From: Shewanella sp. SR44-3
Lineage (GTDB): Bacteria > Pseudomonadota > Gammaproteobacteria > Enterobacterales > Shewanellaceae
Assembly: GCF_014163735.1 (NCBI RefSeq)
Contig: NZ_JACJDV010000016.1
Coordinates: 1 to 64,000 of the forward strand
Length of the DNA: 64,000 nt
Direction: 5' to 3'
The stretch's first letter is position 1; every line of letters begins with the position of its first letter. Below, piece after piece: positions 55,872 to 64,000 of this stretch. A program made the translations under genes and the position numbers. Below the pieces are notes generated by a model. It saw nothing but the letters and a program-made list of their open reading frames with translations, had not been told where the DNA came from and did no database searches.

Positions 55872-57023
55872 TCAAAAAAAAGTTATCAAGGCGCCAACTA
55901 GGCTAAAACCCAGCACCAATAATACTATATTGGGTTTAAATATTTTAAGCATACCAAAGCCGAGTAATACTAATGCCATATCCAAAGGCGTGAGCACAGC
56001 AGTGGTAAACACAGGCTGATAGAGTGCGGCTAAAAGCAAACCTACTACAGCGGCATTAACCCCCGCAATGGCACCAGCTATGGCTGGACGCTCACTGATA
56101 GCATGCCAGCTTTTAAGCCCGACTAGCATAAGTAGAAAGCCTGGAATAAATATTGCGGACGTTGCCACTAACGCCCCTAGAATAGGCGATTCATGCCAAA
56201 GATCTGCGCCAAGGAAAGTTGCCAAGGTGAACATGGGCCCTGGAATAGCTTGTGCTAACGCATACCCAGTTAAAAATCTGTCAGGGGAAACAAGTTCGCC
56301 CACATTGGCCTGCAATAGTGGCAGTACCACATGGCCGCCACCGAAGACTAAACTGCCTACCTGATAAAACTGGGCAAACACTTGGGCTAAGCTATCGTGA
56401 TGATTAATAAAATAAAATGAGCTTAACAGCCCGATAAAAAATAACAGCAGCCAAAAATAATTCAGCACTATGGGCGACTGTTCGACTTGGGTATCTGCGC
56501 CCCGCGTTAGCAACACTGTGCCTATCATGGCTGCAATGATGAGCACCACCAACTGAGTTAACATCGCTGGGGCGCTCAATATTATCGCAGCGGTCGCCAA
56601 CATGAGAAGTTGTGCTGTTTTACGCTGGCAAAACTGGCTAAACATTCCTAAAGTTGCATGAGCGACCACCACAAGTGCTAACAGCTTTAAGCCGTGAATT
56701 GCTCCAGCCACCTGAGCATTATCAAGCCAATGGGAGCTAGTCACCGCCAGTAAAAACATCAGCATAAAGGAGGGTAAAGTAAAGGCGATAAAAGCGGTCA
56801 AAGCACCAAGAATACCACCTTTGTGATAGCCAATTGCAAAGCCAACCTGACTGGAACCTGGTCCTGGCATAAATTGGCTTAAGGCCACAAAACTTGCGTA
56901 GCGCTTATCATCAAGCCAATTAAGCTCATTAACAAATAGTTGTCTAAAATAGCCAATATGCGCCGCGGGACCACCAAAACTGATTAAGCCTAAGGTGAGA
57001 AAACGGATAAAAATTTGCCACAT
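55872..57023 (-). CDS. chrA: Chromate transporter, CHR family
   Basis: The 383-residue membrane protein has the long-chain two-half CHR architecture: GLISFGGPAAHIGYFRQLFV and SQFMPGPGSSQVGFAIGYHK in the first half and VFGGGHVVLPLLQANV and AQAIPGPMFTLATFLGA in the second, about 10-12 helices. ChrA exports chromate, giving resistance. The LysR gene follows closely on the same strand, suggesting a shared transcript. Confidence 0.92.
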   Translation of the reverse strand: MWQIFIRFLTLGLISFGGPAAHIGYFRQLFVNELNWLDDKRYASFVALSQFMPGPGSSQVGFAIGYHKGGILGALTAFIAFTLPSFMLMFLLAVTSSHWLDNAQVAGAIHGLKLLALVVVAHATLGMFSQFCQRKTAQLLMLATAAIILSAPAMLTQLVVLIIAAMIGTVLLTRGADTQVEQSPIVLNYFWLLLFFIGLLSSFYFINHHDSLAQVFAQFYQVGSLVFGGGHVVLPLLQANVGELVSPDRFLTGYALAQAIPGPMFTLATFLGADLWHESPILGALVATSAIFIPGFLLMLVGLKSWHAISERPAIAGAIAGVNAAVVGLLLAALYQPVFTTAVLTPLDMALVLLGFGMLKIFKPNIVLLVLGFSLVGALITFF

Positions 57024-57103
57024 AATGAATGCCTTGTCTAAAGGTTAAAAGGGACGAACACTCAAAATACTATACCCCCAATATGCCCCTCATTAGCTAC
57101 ATA

Positions 57104-57685
57104 TTAATGAAATTTGGATAATTTGGCATAATCTGTTGTAATTTTCGTTCCATTTTCCATTTTTGAAATTATTGCTTTATCAATTAAAATAACTGAACCT
57201 GCTAAATAGATCTTAACGCTACCACTGGCAACAGATGGAGTATCAGTTTCCCATTGAGAATCAATTAGCACTTCATAAGTCACATCTTTTGGCAAAAATA
57301 TTTCAACACCCTGACTGAAAACTCGGTAATCATTATTAATAGATGACTCTATTTTCTGTGATTTTATACTAATATCTGACGCCACAGATGAGGGTGATAG
57401 AAATAAAACATTACTAAATATAGCGATAACTAAGGATGATAAAACAGCCACTTTAGTTCTATAATGGGCTTTTCTCGGGATAATATCAGGCACAAACAGC
57501 GAGCTCACCTCTAATTCCAAACAAGATGCCAGTGCCTTTACTGTCTCCAGCGAACTAGTCCCATTATTTTCGACTCTTTGTATTGTTCTTAAACTTACGC
57601 CACTAGCATCAGCTAAGTGCTGCTGGCTCCAAGCTCTCAATCTACGCTCGGCGATAACTTTTTCAGTGTTTATTTTCATTTCCAT
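57104..57685 (-). CDS. XRE-type regulator with membrane segment
   Basis: The 193-residue protein has a Cro/CI-like helix-turn-helix (RAWSQQHLADASGVSLRTIQ, about 17-36, through residue 64), one membrane helix (about 78-98) and a periplasmic C-terminal domain. Membrane-bound XRE proteins can sense envelope conditions directly. The gene is AT-rich compared with neighbours; the start at 57685 is weakly supported (57679 also possible). The target is unknown. Confidence 0.7.
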   Translation of the reverse strand: MEMKINTEKVIAERRLRAWSQQHLADASGVSLRTIQRVENNGTSSLETVKALASCLELEVSSLFVPDIIPRKAHYRTKVAVLSSLVIAIFSNVLFLSPSSVASDISIKSQKIESSINNDYRVFSQGVEIFLPKDVTYEVLIDSQWETDTPSVASGSVKIYLAGSVILIDKAIISKMENGTKITTDYAKLSKFH

Positions 57686-58699
57686 TATGATTTCTCTCTA
57701 GAATATATTGAATCAATATCCTGTTAAGAAAACCCTTCCTTGTATACGACACATTTACGCCAACTTAGCGACAGACTCCTGTCACGTTACATTTTCCGCA
57801 TGTTATAGAAGCTGTAGTCGTGAAAAATTGAGCTAAATCTATAATCAAAAACTCAGAATGCGAATCAGCGAGTGCTAGCCTTCAATTGTTATTCAGTACT
57901 AAAAAACCACTTTCTTGGGCTTAATCACCTAGATTATCACTTAACTCTGCACCAAATTTTTCATATGTTCACGCGAAATAAACAAACATAGCAGCCAACA
58001 TAATCCACTTCCAACTTATACCAATCCTTATAAATATCTGATCAGTTCAGAGCTATGTCAGCGGTTCGAAAACAAGCCAAATTGGTGACGTCATAGTGTG
58101 GCTATGGCGAGACAATTTGGCGCAGTAGTCGGGCTGCTGACAAGCTCCCGCAGGGCGAGTTTATAAGGGGTGTATGCTGTGTTGGCCGATGTCGACTTAT
58201 CCCGATAGGCCTTCCATCGGCCGCCTTGCCTACCCTCCCTTATAACACTCGCTGAATGAGCACATATTTATGCGGATTGGTATTACGTTCAAGTAAAGCC
58301 AATCGACGCCACTGCCAACGTTCAATATTCCATGATTCCATCCGTTCTAAATAATGGATAAAGTTAATTTTCCTGCGAAAGCTGTATTTAGGTACTGAAA
58401 ATTAAGGTGTGAACAGTATTTTTTGAATACTCATCATCGTTGATAAGTTTTATCTAGCTCTCTACAAGCGAACTGTAACCTTAATGACATCTAACGCTGC
58501 GTCCCCCCCTACTTTGGTGACAAAGATTGCTTATAGCAAATCAACTGAACGCCTGATTTTAATCTTTTATGCAGGGGAAAAATTGCCGTTATCTTAAGCT
58601 CTGACTAGATTTATCTGGGCTTGATGAGCATGATGCAAGCCAAAAAAGTGCGTGGCAACATGTGCAAATAATGGATAGTAAATTTAATGGAGTCATACC
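57686..58699. other. Kilobase intergenic region holding a MITE-like repeat
   Basis: No gene is supported in about 1010 bases. The central part is the inverted-repeat element at 58018-58283. The left part is AT-rich and may be accessory remnants; the right part is the leader of the stefin-like gene. Confidence 0.55.
58018..58283. mobile_element. MITE-like element with 20-base terminal inverted repeats
   Basis: ATACCAATCCTTATAAATAT (58018-58037) and ATATTTATGCGGATTGGTAT (58264-58283) are inverted repeats with 2 mismatches. Between them are 226 bases with no open frame but with further palindromic parts. TA lies at both ends as a possible target duplication. I recall this kind of sequence as a common dispersed repeat in Shewanella genomes. 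It is too short to encode a transposase. Confidence 0.7.
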
Positions 58700-58975
58700 A
58701 TGTCAAATCAAATGCTAGGCGCGTTCGGACCTTATACCAGTGAAATCAATCCTGAAGCTAAAGCTGCATTTGCCGATGCGATGGAACATTTTGTTGGGGT
58801 TAAATATTCACCCGTGGCTGTGGCTAGCCAAGTTGTCTCGGGAATCAACTACTCGTTTTTTTGTAATGCAGAAGTAGTGGTGCCTGGTAGTACGGTTTAT
58901 CCTGCGATGGTCGATGTATATAAGCCGCTCAATGGCCCTGCACAATTAACCCACATTGGTAAGTTAAATCGCTAA
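58700..58975 (+). CDS. Stefin-like (cystatin family) putative cysteine protease inhibitor
   Basis: The 91-residue protein has no signal peptide. It begins MSNQMLGAFGPYT and contains SQVVSGINYSFF near residues 43-54. The QVVSG segment matches the cystatin QxVxG wedge, and the SPVAVASQVVSGINYSF context resembles animal stefins (SQVVAGTNYF). The overall length (about 90-100) and the N-terminal glycine fit stefins. This suggests inhibition of papain-like cysteine proteases, but the second hairpin motif is not clear and activity is unproven. The start has TGGAG upstream. It stands alone, with a shared terminator with rplI. Confidence 0.72.
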   Translation: MSNQMLGAFGPYTSEINPEAKAAFADAMEHFVGVKYSPVAVASQVVSGINYSFFCNAEVVVPGSTVYPAMVDVYKPLNGPAQLTHIGKLNR

Positions 58976-59005
58976 GCTTAAATATAAATCGGGATAAAAA
59001 GACAT

Positions 59006-59035
59006 AAAAAAACACCGCCATTTGGCGGTGTTTTC
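59006..59035. terminator. Bidirectional terminator between the stefin-like gene and rplI
   Basis: AACACCGCC (59011-59019) and GGCGGTGTT (59024-59032) pair perfectly around ATTT, with A and T tracts outside. It serves both convergent genes. Confidence 0.92.
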
Positions 59036-59054
59036 TTTATGGAGCTAAAGGTAA

Positions 59055-59507
59055 TTAAGCTTCTGCAACAACAGATACTTTAACTAACGCTTTAACTTCA
59101 GTGTGCACTTGTACTTCAACTTCGAAGTCACCAGTAGTGCGTAGTGCACCTAATGGTAGACGCACTTCTGATTTAGCAAGCTCAACGCCAGCTGCAGTTA
59201 CTGCATCAGCGATGTCACGGTTACCAATTGAACCGAACAACTTACCTTCATCACCAGCTTTAGAAGCGATAACTACAGCTTCTAATGCGGTTAGTTTTTC
59301 AGCACGTGCAGTCGCAGTAGCTAAGTCAGCAGCTAATTTAGCTTCTAAATCAGCACGACGAGCTTCAAATACTTCTACGTTTGCTGCATTTGCAACAACC
59401 GCTTTACCAAATGGTAAAAGGAAGTTACGTGCATAACCCGCTTTAACAGAAACTTGGTCGCCTAAGCTGCCTAAGTTTGCAATTTTATCAAGTAGAATAA
59501 CGTTCAT
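59055..59507 (-). CDS. rplI: 50S ribosomal protein L9
   Basis: The 150-residue protein from the ATG at 59507 ([20 protein letters not shown]) is L9: N-terminal rRNA-binding domain, long connecting helix (about 41-75) and C-terminal domain. It binds 23S rRNA in the large subunit. The last gene of the rpsF-priB-rpsR-rplI operon; the upstream Met at 59513 adds only two residues. Confidence 0.98.
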   Translation of the reverse strand: MNVILLDKIANLGSLGDQVSVKAGYARNFLLPFGKAVVANAANVEVFEARRADLEAKLAADLATATARAEKLTALEAVVIASKAGDEGKLFGSIGNRDIADAVTAAGVELAKSEVRLPLGALRTTGDFEVEVQVHTEVKALVKVSVVAEA

Positions 59508-59547
59508 TATCAAATCCTCTATATTCGATTAGGAATTAATACTGCGA

Positions 59548-59787
<240 letters not shown>

Positions 59788-60090
59788 CTAAGTTTTCAAT
59801 TCGACATTTTCAGCATGCAAGACTAAACGGTTTTGACCATTTCGCCCTTGTTGTAGTGAAAGAAATCCCTCTACTTCAACTTGCACACCTGCTTTTAATT
59901 CATCTGCTACGCTGCTAAAGCGTGGACCACTTAATATCACTTGGATCAGACAATAGACGTTTCGCAACATATCTACTTCATACCGCTGAGATTTATGTTC
60001 CAATGTCACCACTACATGAGCAATGCCACTTGGACTTTCAAAGCGTCTTGAGCGTGTTACCGTCCCAGACAGCGATAAGTGGTTATTCAC
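59788..60090 (-). CDS. priB: Primosomal replication protein N (PriB)
   Basis: The 100-residue OB-fold protein with NNHLSLSGTVTRSRRFESPSG matches PriB, which helps restart stalled replication forks with PriA and DnaT. A GTG start at 60090 lies 8 bases after the rpsF stop; no strong ribosome site is seen, suggesting translational coupling. Confidence 0.94.
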   Translation of the reverse strand: MNNHLSLSGTVTRSRRFESPSGIAHVVVTLEHKSQRYEVDMLRNVYCLIQVILSGPRFSSVADELKAGVQVEVEGFLSLQQGRNGQNRLVLHAENVELKT

Positions 60091-60098
60091 AGATTAAA

Positions 60099-60491
60099 TT
60101 ATTCAGCGTTTTCTTCAGCGCTTTCTTCTTCTACACGGTCATCAGAAGGTGAACGACGTGAATCACGCTCGTCTCTTGCTTTTGCCATAGGAGAAGCTTC
60201 AGTAACCGCAACTTTAGTGCGCATTACCATGTTACGCAGAACAGCGTCGTTGAAACGGAAAGCTGTTTCTAATTCTTCAATAGACTCTGCAGTAGCTTCT
60301 ACGTTCATAAGAACATAGTGAGCTTTATGTAGGTCTTGGATTGGGTAAGCCAGTTGACGACGGCCCCAATCTTCTAAACGGTGAATTGTGCCGTTAGCAG
60401 CGGTGATAACACCGGAGTAACGCTCAATCATACCTGGTACTTGTTCACTTTGATCTGGGTGAACCATAAATACGATTTCGTAATGACGCAT
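60099..60491 (-). CDS. rpsF: 30S ribosomal protein S6
   Basis: The 130-residue protein [20 protein letters not shown] is S6. It has an acidic tail [10 protein letters not shown]; such tails are extended with glutamate by RimK in E. coli. It heads the operon and its leader carries the S6:S18 regulatory motif. Confidence 0.98.
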   Translation of the reverse strand: MRHYEIVFMVHPDQSEQVPGMIERYSGVITAANGTIHRLEDWGRRQLAYPIQDLHKAHYVLMNVEATAESIEELETAFRFNDAVLRNMVMRTKVAVTEASPMAKARDERDSRRSPSDDRVEEESAEENAE

Positions 60492-60550
60492 TTATTGCTC
60501 CTTACGGTTAGGTAGCCTCGTTTTGGCTCAGTCAGACCAAGTTAGAGGCA
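60492..60550 (-). promoter_or_regulatory. S6:S18 autoregulatory leader of the rpsF operon
   Basis: On the minus strand, GCCTC (complement of 60545-60549) and TTGG pair with CCAA and GAGGC (complement of 60515-60519), followed by CTACCTAACCGTAAGGAG just before the rpsF start. The paired stem and CCG near the ribosome site fit the known leader that binds the S6:S18 complex in many bacteria to repress translation. Confidence 0.75.
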
Positions 60551-60714
60551 AGGAACGAATTAAAGTGACTGATTTAGGCGCGTGATAGTACAGAAACCCA
60601 AGCTAAAATTCAAGCAATAACTTTTGTTTGCTTTGCACCACTTTAGATAAGCGGGTATCATTGCCAGCTGATGAATTGTCATGCCGCCTTGCCCTCAATT
60701 GAAGAACCTTAGTA

Positions 60715-61470
60715 ATGAAAAATGTATTCGCTGTATTTGGTCTTTTACTCACTTTCGCTGTTAGCTCAAATTTTGCTTGGGCATTAGTACCACCAGATTA
60801 CCAAGATCCACCTAGCGACTTCACCGCTGAAGTTGAGGCAGGCTTGCAACTCAATACTGGTAACAATGAATCAAAAAACTTCAATGGCCGCACTTATCTT
60901 ACCTATGACAGCCCTAAAACCCGCCAAGAAGGGACATTTAAGGTCTTTTACTCTGCTGATGGAAGTGAAACCACCTCTGAAAAGTACGACTTATTCTTGC
61001 AATCAAGCTATAAGCTAAACCGGGGTTATGTATTTGGTCGTGGCGAATTTACTTGGGATGATTTTGGCTCATTTACCGAGATTACAACGCTATCTACCGG
61101 TTACGGTTTTGATTTAATCAAGAGTTATAAAACTAAATTAAGCCTTGAAGCAGGTCCTGGTTATCGTTATGACATGCCTAAAGCAACAGTGTCAGAGCCG
61201 ATCCCAGTAGCAAACCGTGAGGTCATTTTACGTACTGCGGCCCGTTATTCTGTAAAGCTACAAGAATACACTAGCCTTAATGCTGACATCACTGCTGAAA
61301 CAGGGCTTGATAACAACACACTGACGTTAGATTTAAGCTATAAAAACACCTTCCTACAAGACTGGGCATTTAAGATAGGCATGAACATTCGCTACACCCA
61401 AGATGTACCAGAAGATAGTTTAAGTACTGACACGACAACCACATTTAATTTGCTGTATACATTCCAATAA
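60715..61470 (+). CDS. DUF481 outer-membrane protein
   Basis: The 251-residue protein has a signal peptide (about 1-23, AWA) and a beta-barrel-like domain with AGLQLNTGNNESKNFNGRTY and TTFNLLYTFQ at the end, matching DUF481 (YdiY-like) proteins, often induced by salt or acid in E. coli. Function is unknown. It is divergent from rpsF across about 220 bases. Confidence 0.85.
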   Translation: MKNVFAVFGLLLTFAVSSNFAWALVPPDYQDPPSDFTAEVEAGLQLNTGNNESKNFNGRTYLTYDSPKTRQEGTFKVFYSADGSETTSEKYDLFLQSSYKLNRGYVFGRGEFTWDDFGSFTEITTLSTGYGFDLIKSYKTKLSLEAGPGYRYDMPKATVSEPIPVANREVILRTAARYSVKLQEYTSLNADITAETGLDNNTLTLDLSYKNTFLQDWAFKIGMNIRYTQDVPEDSLSTDTTTTFNLLYTFQ

Positions 61471-61566
61471 TTTTCTCCTACAGTTTTAAAACACCACATT
61501 ACATTGATAGTAAGAACAATAAGCCAAGCTTATTGTTCTTCCCTTTTTTTTGGAGGCTGTTTAATC

Positions 61567-62952
61567 ATGGCTAGCCCTATGCGCGCTTTTGCTTCTCTAT
61601 ATAGCACCACCTTTTTAATGGTGCTTGCTGCAGGTTTGCTGACGACTTATCTAGGCCTGCGTTTGACCGTGATGCAGGTGCCACAATTGTGGATTGGTGG
61701 CATGATGTCAGCTTATTATGTCGGCCTAGTGGCAGGCTCAAAACTAGGGCACAAGCTGATTGCTCAAGTAGGTCACATTCGCGCATTTGTCGCCTGTGCT
61801 GGTGTAGTCACGGCCTCTGCATTAGGTCACGCATTAATAGATGACTTAACCATTTGGTTAGTATTACGACTTTTTGTGGGCATGGGCATGATGTGCCAAT
61901 ACATGGTGCTAGAAAGTTGGTTAAACGAGCAGTCGGATGATAGTCAGCGCGGCACCGTCTTTGCCAGTTATATGATCGTCTCCTACCTTGGTTTAATGGG
62001 TGGTCAGGGTGCAATTAGTCTCTACCCAGAACTGGGTATTGAGCCATTGCTACTTATCGCAATTTGCTTTGCTTTATGTATTGTCCCAATTGCTATTACA
62101 CGCCGCATTCATCCTGATCCACTAACTCCAGCTCCGCTGAATATGCTTCTTTATTGGCGCAAAGCTCCCCAAGCCCTTACCACTGTCGCCCTTGGCAGCA
62201 TGATAGTAGGCTGTTTTTATGGTTTAGCCCCAGCGTACGCCAGCGGTCACGGCATATCCCCTGAAGAAGTCGCTCTCTATATGTCTTGCACTATTTTTGC
62301 TGGGCTCTTGGCGCAGTGGCCCATGGGTAAACTCTCAGACATCATGCCAAGAAGTCGCCTAATACGTATCAACTGTACATTACTAGGCATCTTGGTTTGC
62401 TTCATTGCCATGCTCCCTTATAACGAAATCTACTCGCTACCGCTTACAGGATTATTTGGCATCTTGGCTTTTACCTTTTATCCATTAGCAACTGCACTTG
62501 CTAATTCGCGAGTCAGCCAAGAAGAACGCGTGGGGCTTTCTGCGACTATATTAGTGACCTTCGGTTTAGGCGCTAGTATTGGCCCCTTGATTGCATCCAG
62601 TTTAATGCAGACCTTCGGTGATTACATGCTGTATGTCTTCATGGGATTCTGCGCCTTTGGTTTGCTGGTATGCTTGCATTTTATTAATAGCCGCCAGAAG
62701 AGCGAACGACAGGTCAGTGGCGATTATGTCATGGGAGGCGGCGATCTGGTGCTCTCTCCTTATGCCGCAGCTATCGACCCTAGGGTCGATGTTGAATCTG
62801 TTCAAGATCAAATGGTCAATCCTCAAGAAGATGAAGATAACGCCACAGATGATTTTGAGGAAGAGATGACTCAAGACGGCGCGTTTCAAGCAGATGTAAA
62901 TGAGGCTCCAGAGCAAGAAATGGCATCAACCCCTAAAGATCTGCAAGCCTAA
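61567..62952 (+). CDS. MFS transporter, YcaD-like, with acidic C-terminal tail
   Basis: The 461-residue protein from the ATG at 61567 (GGAGG at 61551-61555) has 12 predicted membrane helices up to about residue 385 and resembles the YcaD/major-facilitator group; the substrate is unknown. After the last helix about 75 residues form an acidic tail (e.g. DNATDDFEEEMTQDG) that is not part of the core fold and could bind metal or proteins. Confidence 0.85.
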   Translation: MASPMRAFASLYSTTFLMVLAAGLLTTYLGLRLTVMQVPQLWIGGMMSAYYVGLVAGSKLGHKLIAQVGHIRAFVACAGVVTASALGHALIDDLTIWLVLRLFVGMGMMCQYMVLESWLNEQSDDSQRGTVFASYMIVSYLGLMGGQGAISLYPELGIEPLLLIAICFALCIVPIAITRRIHPDPLTPAPLNMLLYWRKAPQALTTVALGSMIVGCFYGLAPAYASGHGISPEEVALYMSCTIFAGLLAQWPMGKLSDIMPRSRLIRINCTLLGILVCFIAMLPYNEIYSLPLTGLFGILAFTFYPLATALANSRVSQEERVGLSATILVTFGLGASIGPLIASSLMQTFGDYMLYVFMGFCAFGLLVCLHFINSRQKSERQVSGDYVMGGGDLVLSPYAAAIDPRVDVESVQDQMVNPQEDEDNATDDFEEEMTQDGAFQADVNEAPEQEMASTPKDLQA

Positions 62953-62965
62953 CTGAGTGTTATCC

Positions 62966-62989
62966 ATGTTGATGTTGATGTTGATGTTG
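62966..62989. repeat. Hexanucleotide repeat GTTGAT
   Basis: About four tandem copies of a GTTGAT/ATGTTG unit lie 14 bases past the MFS stop. Such a run can vary in copy number by slippage; it is outside coding sequence. Confidence 0.75.
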
Positions 62990-63039
62990 TGCACTAAAAC
63001 ATCACACTCAACTGGTAGTTAATATAAAATACAACATAA

Positions 63040-63068
63040 AAAACGGGCGCCTGATAGGCGCCCGTTTT
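63040..63068. terminator. Bidirectional terminator between the MFS gene and rlmB
   Basis: AAAACGGGCGCC (63040-63051) and GGCGCCCGTTTT (63057-63068) form a perfect 12-base stem with a 5-base loop and T-tracts on both strands. Confidence 0.93.
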
Positions 63069-63090
63069 ATTGTTTAAATCTTAATACTGG

Positions 63091-63831
63091 CTATTTTATC
63101 CGTTGACGTACGGCTTCAAATAGACAAACACCTGTAGCCACAGAGACGTTCAAACTTGATACACTGCCAGACATAGGGATGGACACTAACTTGTCACAGG
63201 CTTCACGAGACAAGCGGCGAAGCCCTTTATCTTCCGCACCCATCGCAATCGCTAGCGGTCCGGTAAGTTCGGCCTGATATAGCGCACTATCAGCTTCACC
63301 AGCCGTCCCCACTATCCACACACCACGATCTTGTAAATGACGCATGGTGCGAGCCAAGTTGGTCACCTGGAATAAGGAGACGGTTTCTGCGGCGCCACAA
63401 GCAACCTTGCTAACCGTTGGCGTAAGGCCTGCTGAGTTATCTTTAGGTACGATAATCCCCTGCACACCCGCGGCGTCGGCATTACGTAAACAAGCGCCTA
63501 GGTTATGGGGATCGGTCACACCATCAAGGATGAGTAAAAATGGGACTTCAGTAACATCAAGCAGTGCATCAAGCTCGTTTTCTGCTAATACTTTTGCCGC
63601 TTGAACTCTTGCTACAACACCTTGGTGCTGACTGCTGTCCGCTTTTTCATCTAAGGTTTTTTTAGTCGCGCGCTGGGCGATACAACCAAATTCTTGTGCC
63701 ACCTTTAATAAAGAGGCTAAACGATCATCATCACGGCCTTGTAACACCCACAGCTCAAGAATGCGCTCAGGGCTGTGAGTTAATAGTGACTCGATGGCGT
63801 GAATACCGTATATAAAATCTTGTTTTTTCAT
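63091..63831 (-). CDS. rlmB: 23S rRNA Gm2251 2-O-methyltransferase
   Basis: The 246-residue SPOUT enzyme has an L30e-like N-terminal domain with [17 protein letters not shown] and a knotted C-terminal domain with [30 protein letters not shown] and [20 protein letters not shown], the RlmB signature. It methylates the ribose of G2251 in 23S rRNA. It follows rnr by 21 bases on the same strand. Confidence 0.97.
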   Translation of the reverse strand: MKKQDFIYGIHAIESLLTHSPERILELWVLQGRDDDRLASLLKVAQEFGCIAQRATKKTLDEKADSSQHQGVVARVQAAKVLAENELDALLDVTEVPFLLILDGVTDPHNLGACLRNADAAGVQGIIVPKDNSAGLTPTVSKVACGAAETVSLFQVTNLARTMRHLQDRGVWIVGTAGEADSALYQAELTGPLAIAMGAEDKGLRRLSREACDKLVSIPMSGSVSSLNVSVATGVCLFEAVRQRIK

Positions 63832-63852
63832 TTAATGATTTTCTCTGAGCAG

Positions 63853-64000
63853 TTACTGCTTGGGTTTCTTTTTAACTGTTTTTTTAGCCGTTGTTTTAGC
63901 TGCTGCAGGCTTCTTAGCTCTAGGCTTTTTCACCTTGCTCTTAACAGCGCCTTCAGTGGCTGGTTTACCAGCCTTACCACTCTTGCGAGGCTTTTTAGCA
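63853..64000 (-). CDS. rnr: Ribonuclease R, C-terminal fragment at window edge
   Basis: Only the last 48 codons are present. They encode a Lys/Ala/Pro-rich tail (e.g. KKPRAKKPAAAKTTAKKTV) ending KKKPKQ, as expected for the basic C terminus of RNase R, which degrades structured RNA. The position directly upstream of rlmB supports this, as does the common rnr-rlmB pairing. Confidence 0.85.
   Translation of the reverse strand, partial: AKKPRKSGKAGKPATEGAVKSKVKKPRAKKPAAAKTTAKKTVKKKPKQ

Overview
The window is chromosomal DNA of a gammaproteobacterium, most likely a marine Shewanella. The evidence is the rpsF-priB-rpsR-rplI cluster next to rlmB-rnr, prfB-lysS with the RF2 frameshift, and a serine protease-curlin-LuxR-serA neighbourhood that I remember from Shewanella. 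The assignment rests on recall of gene families, not on a database search.

Layout. 1-4.3 kb is an AT-rich accessory segment: the end of an IS256-type element, a membrane protein gene apparently clipped by it, a 1000-residue helicase with a possible nuclease-like tail, and unexplained inverted repeats. 4.3-15 kb holds DUF1697 and DUF465 genes, a three-gene heavy-metal RND efflux operon with no outer-membrane channel gene, and envelope genes (DUF1993, DUF4124, MipA/OmpV barrel, two lipoproteins). 15-24 kb has an RstAB-like two-component operon with a MipA/OmpV barrel and a DUF3019 protein, a catalase, a small membrane protein, a MenI-like thioesterase and a large secreted subtilase. 24.4-27.2 kb is a curli locus: csgB, a greatly enlarged csgA and a convergent csgD-like regulator, without csgEFG. 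27.5-38.5 kb has serA, a divergent bifunctional penicillin-binding protein, a porin, a chemoreceptor and a Lon-type protease. 38.5-46 kb is mixed: an acetyltransferase, a two-component operon reduced to a deletion scar, a membrane-anchored metzincin-like peptidase, a DUF350 protein, a Fur-box-controlled TonB receptor divergent from DUF4920 and PepSY genes, and a tiny two-gene operon with a helix-turn-helix protein. 46-64 kb has lysS-prfB, an amidohydrolase lipoprotein, an accessory segment with a subclass B1 metallo-beta-lactamase between twin terminators, rlmI, chrA with a LysR gene, an XRE membrane regulator, a MITE-like repeat, a stefin-like protein, the S6-PriB-S18-L9 operon with its leader, DUF481 and MFS genes, rlmB and the tail of rnr.

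The most unusual items are the roughly 20-repeat curlin with two alternative hairpins in the csgB leader, the bacterial stefin-like protein, the two-component scar, the direct-repeat-flanked metallo-beta-lactamase, the helicase near the IS end and the metzincin-like peptidase. No tRNA, rRNA gene or CRISPR array was seen.
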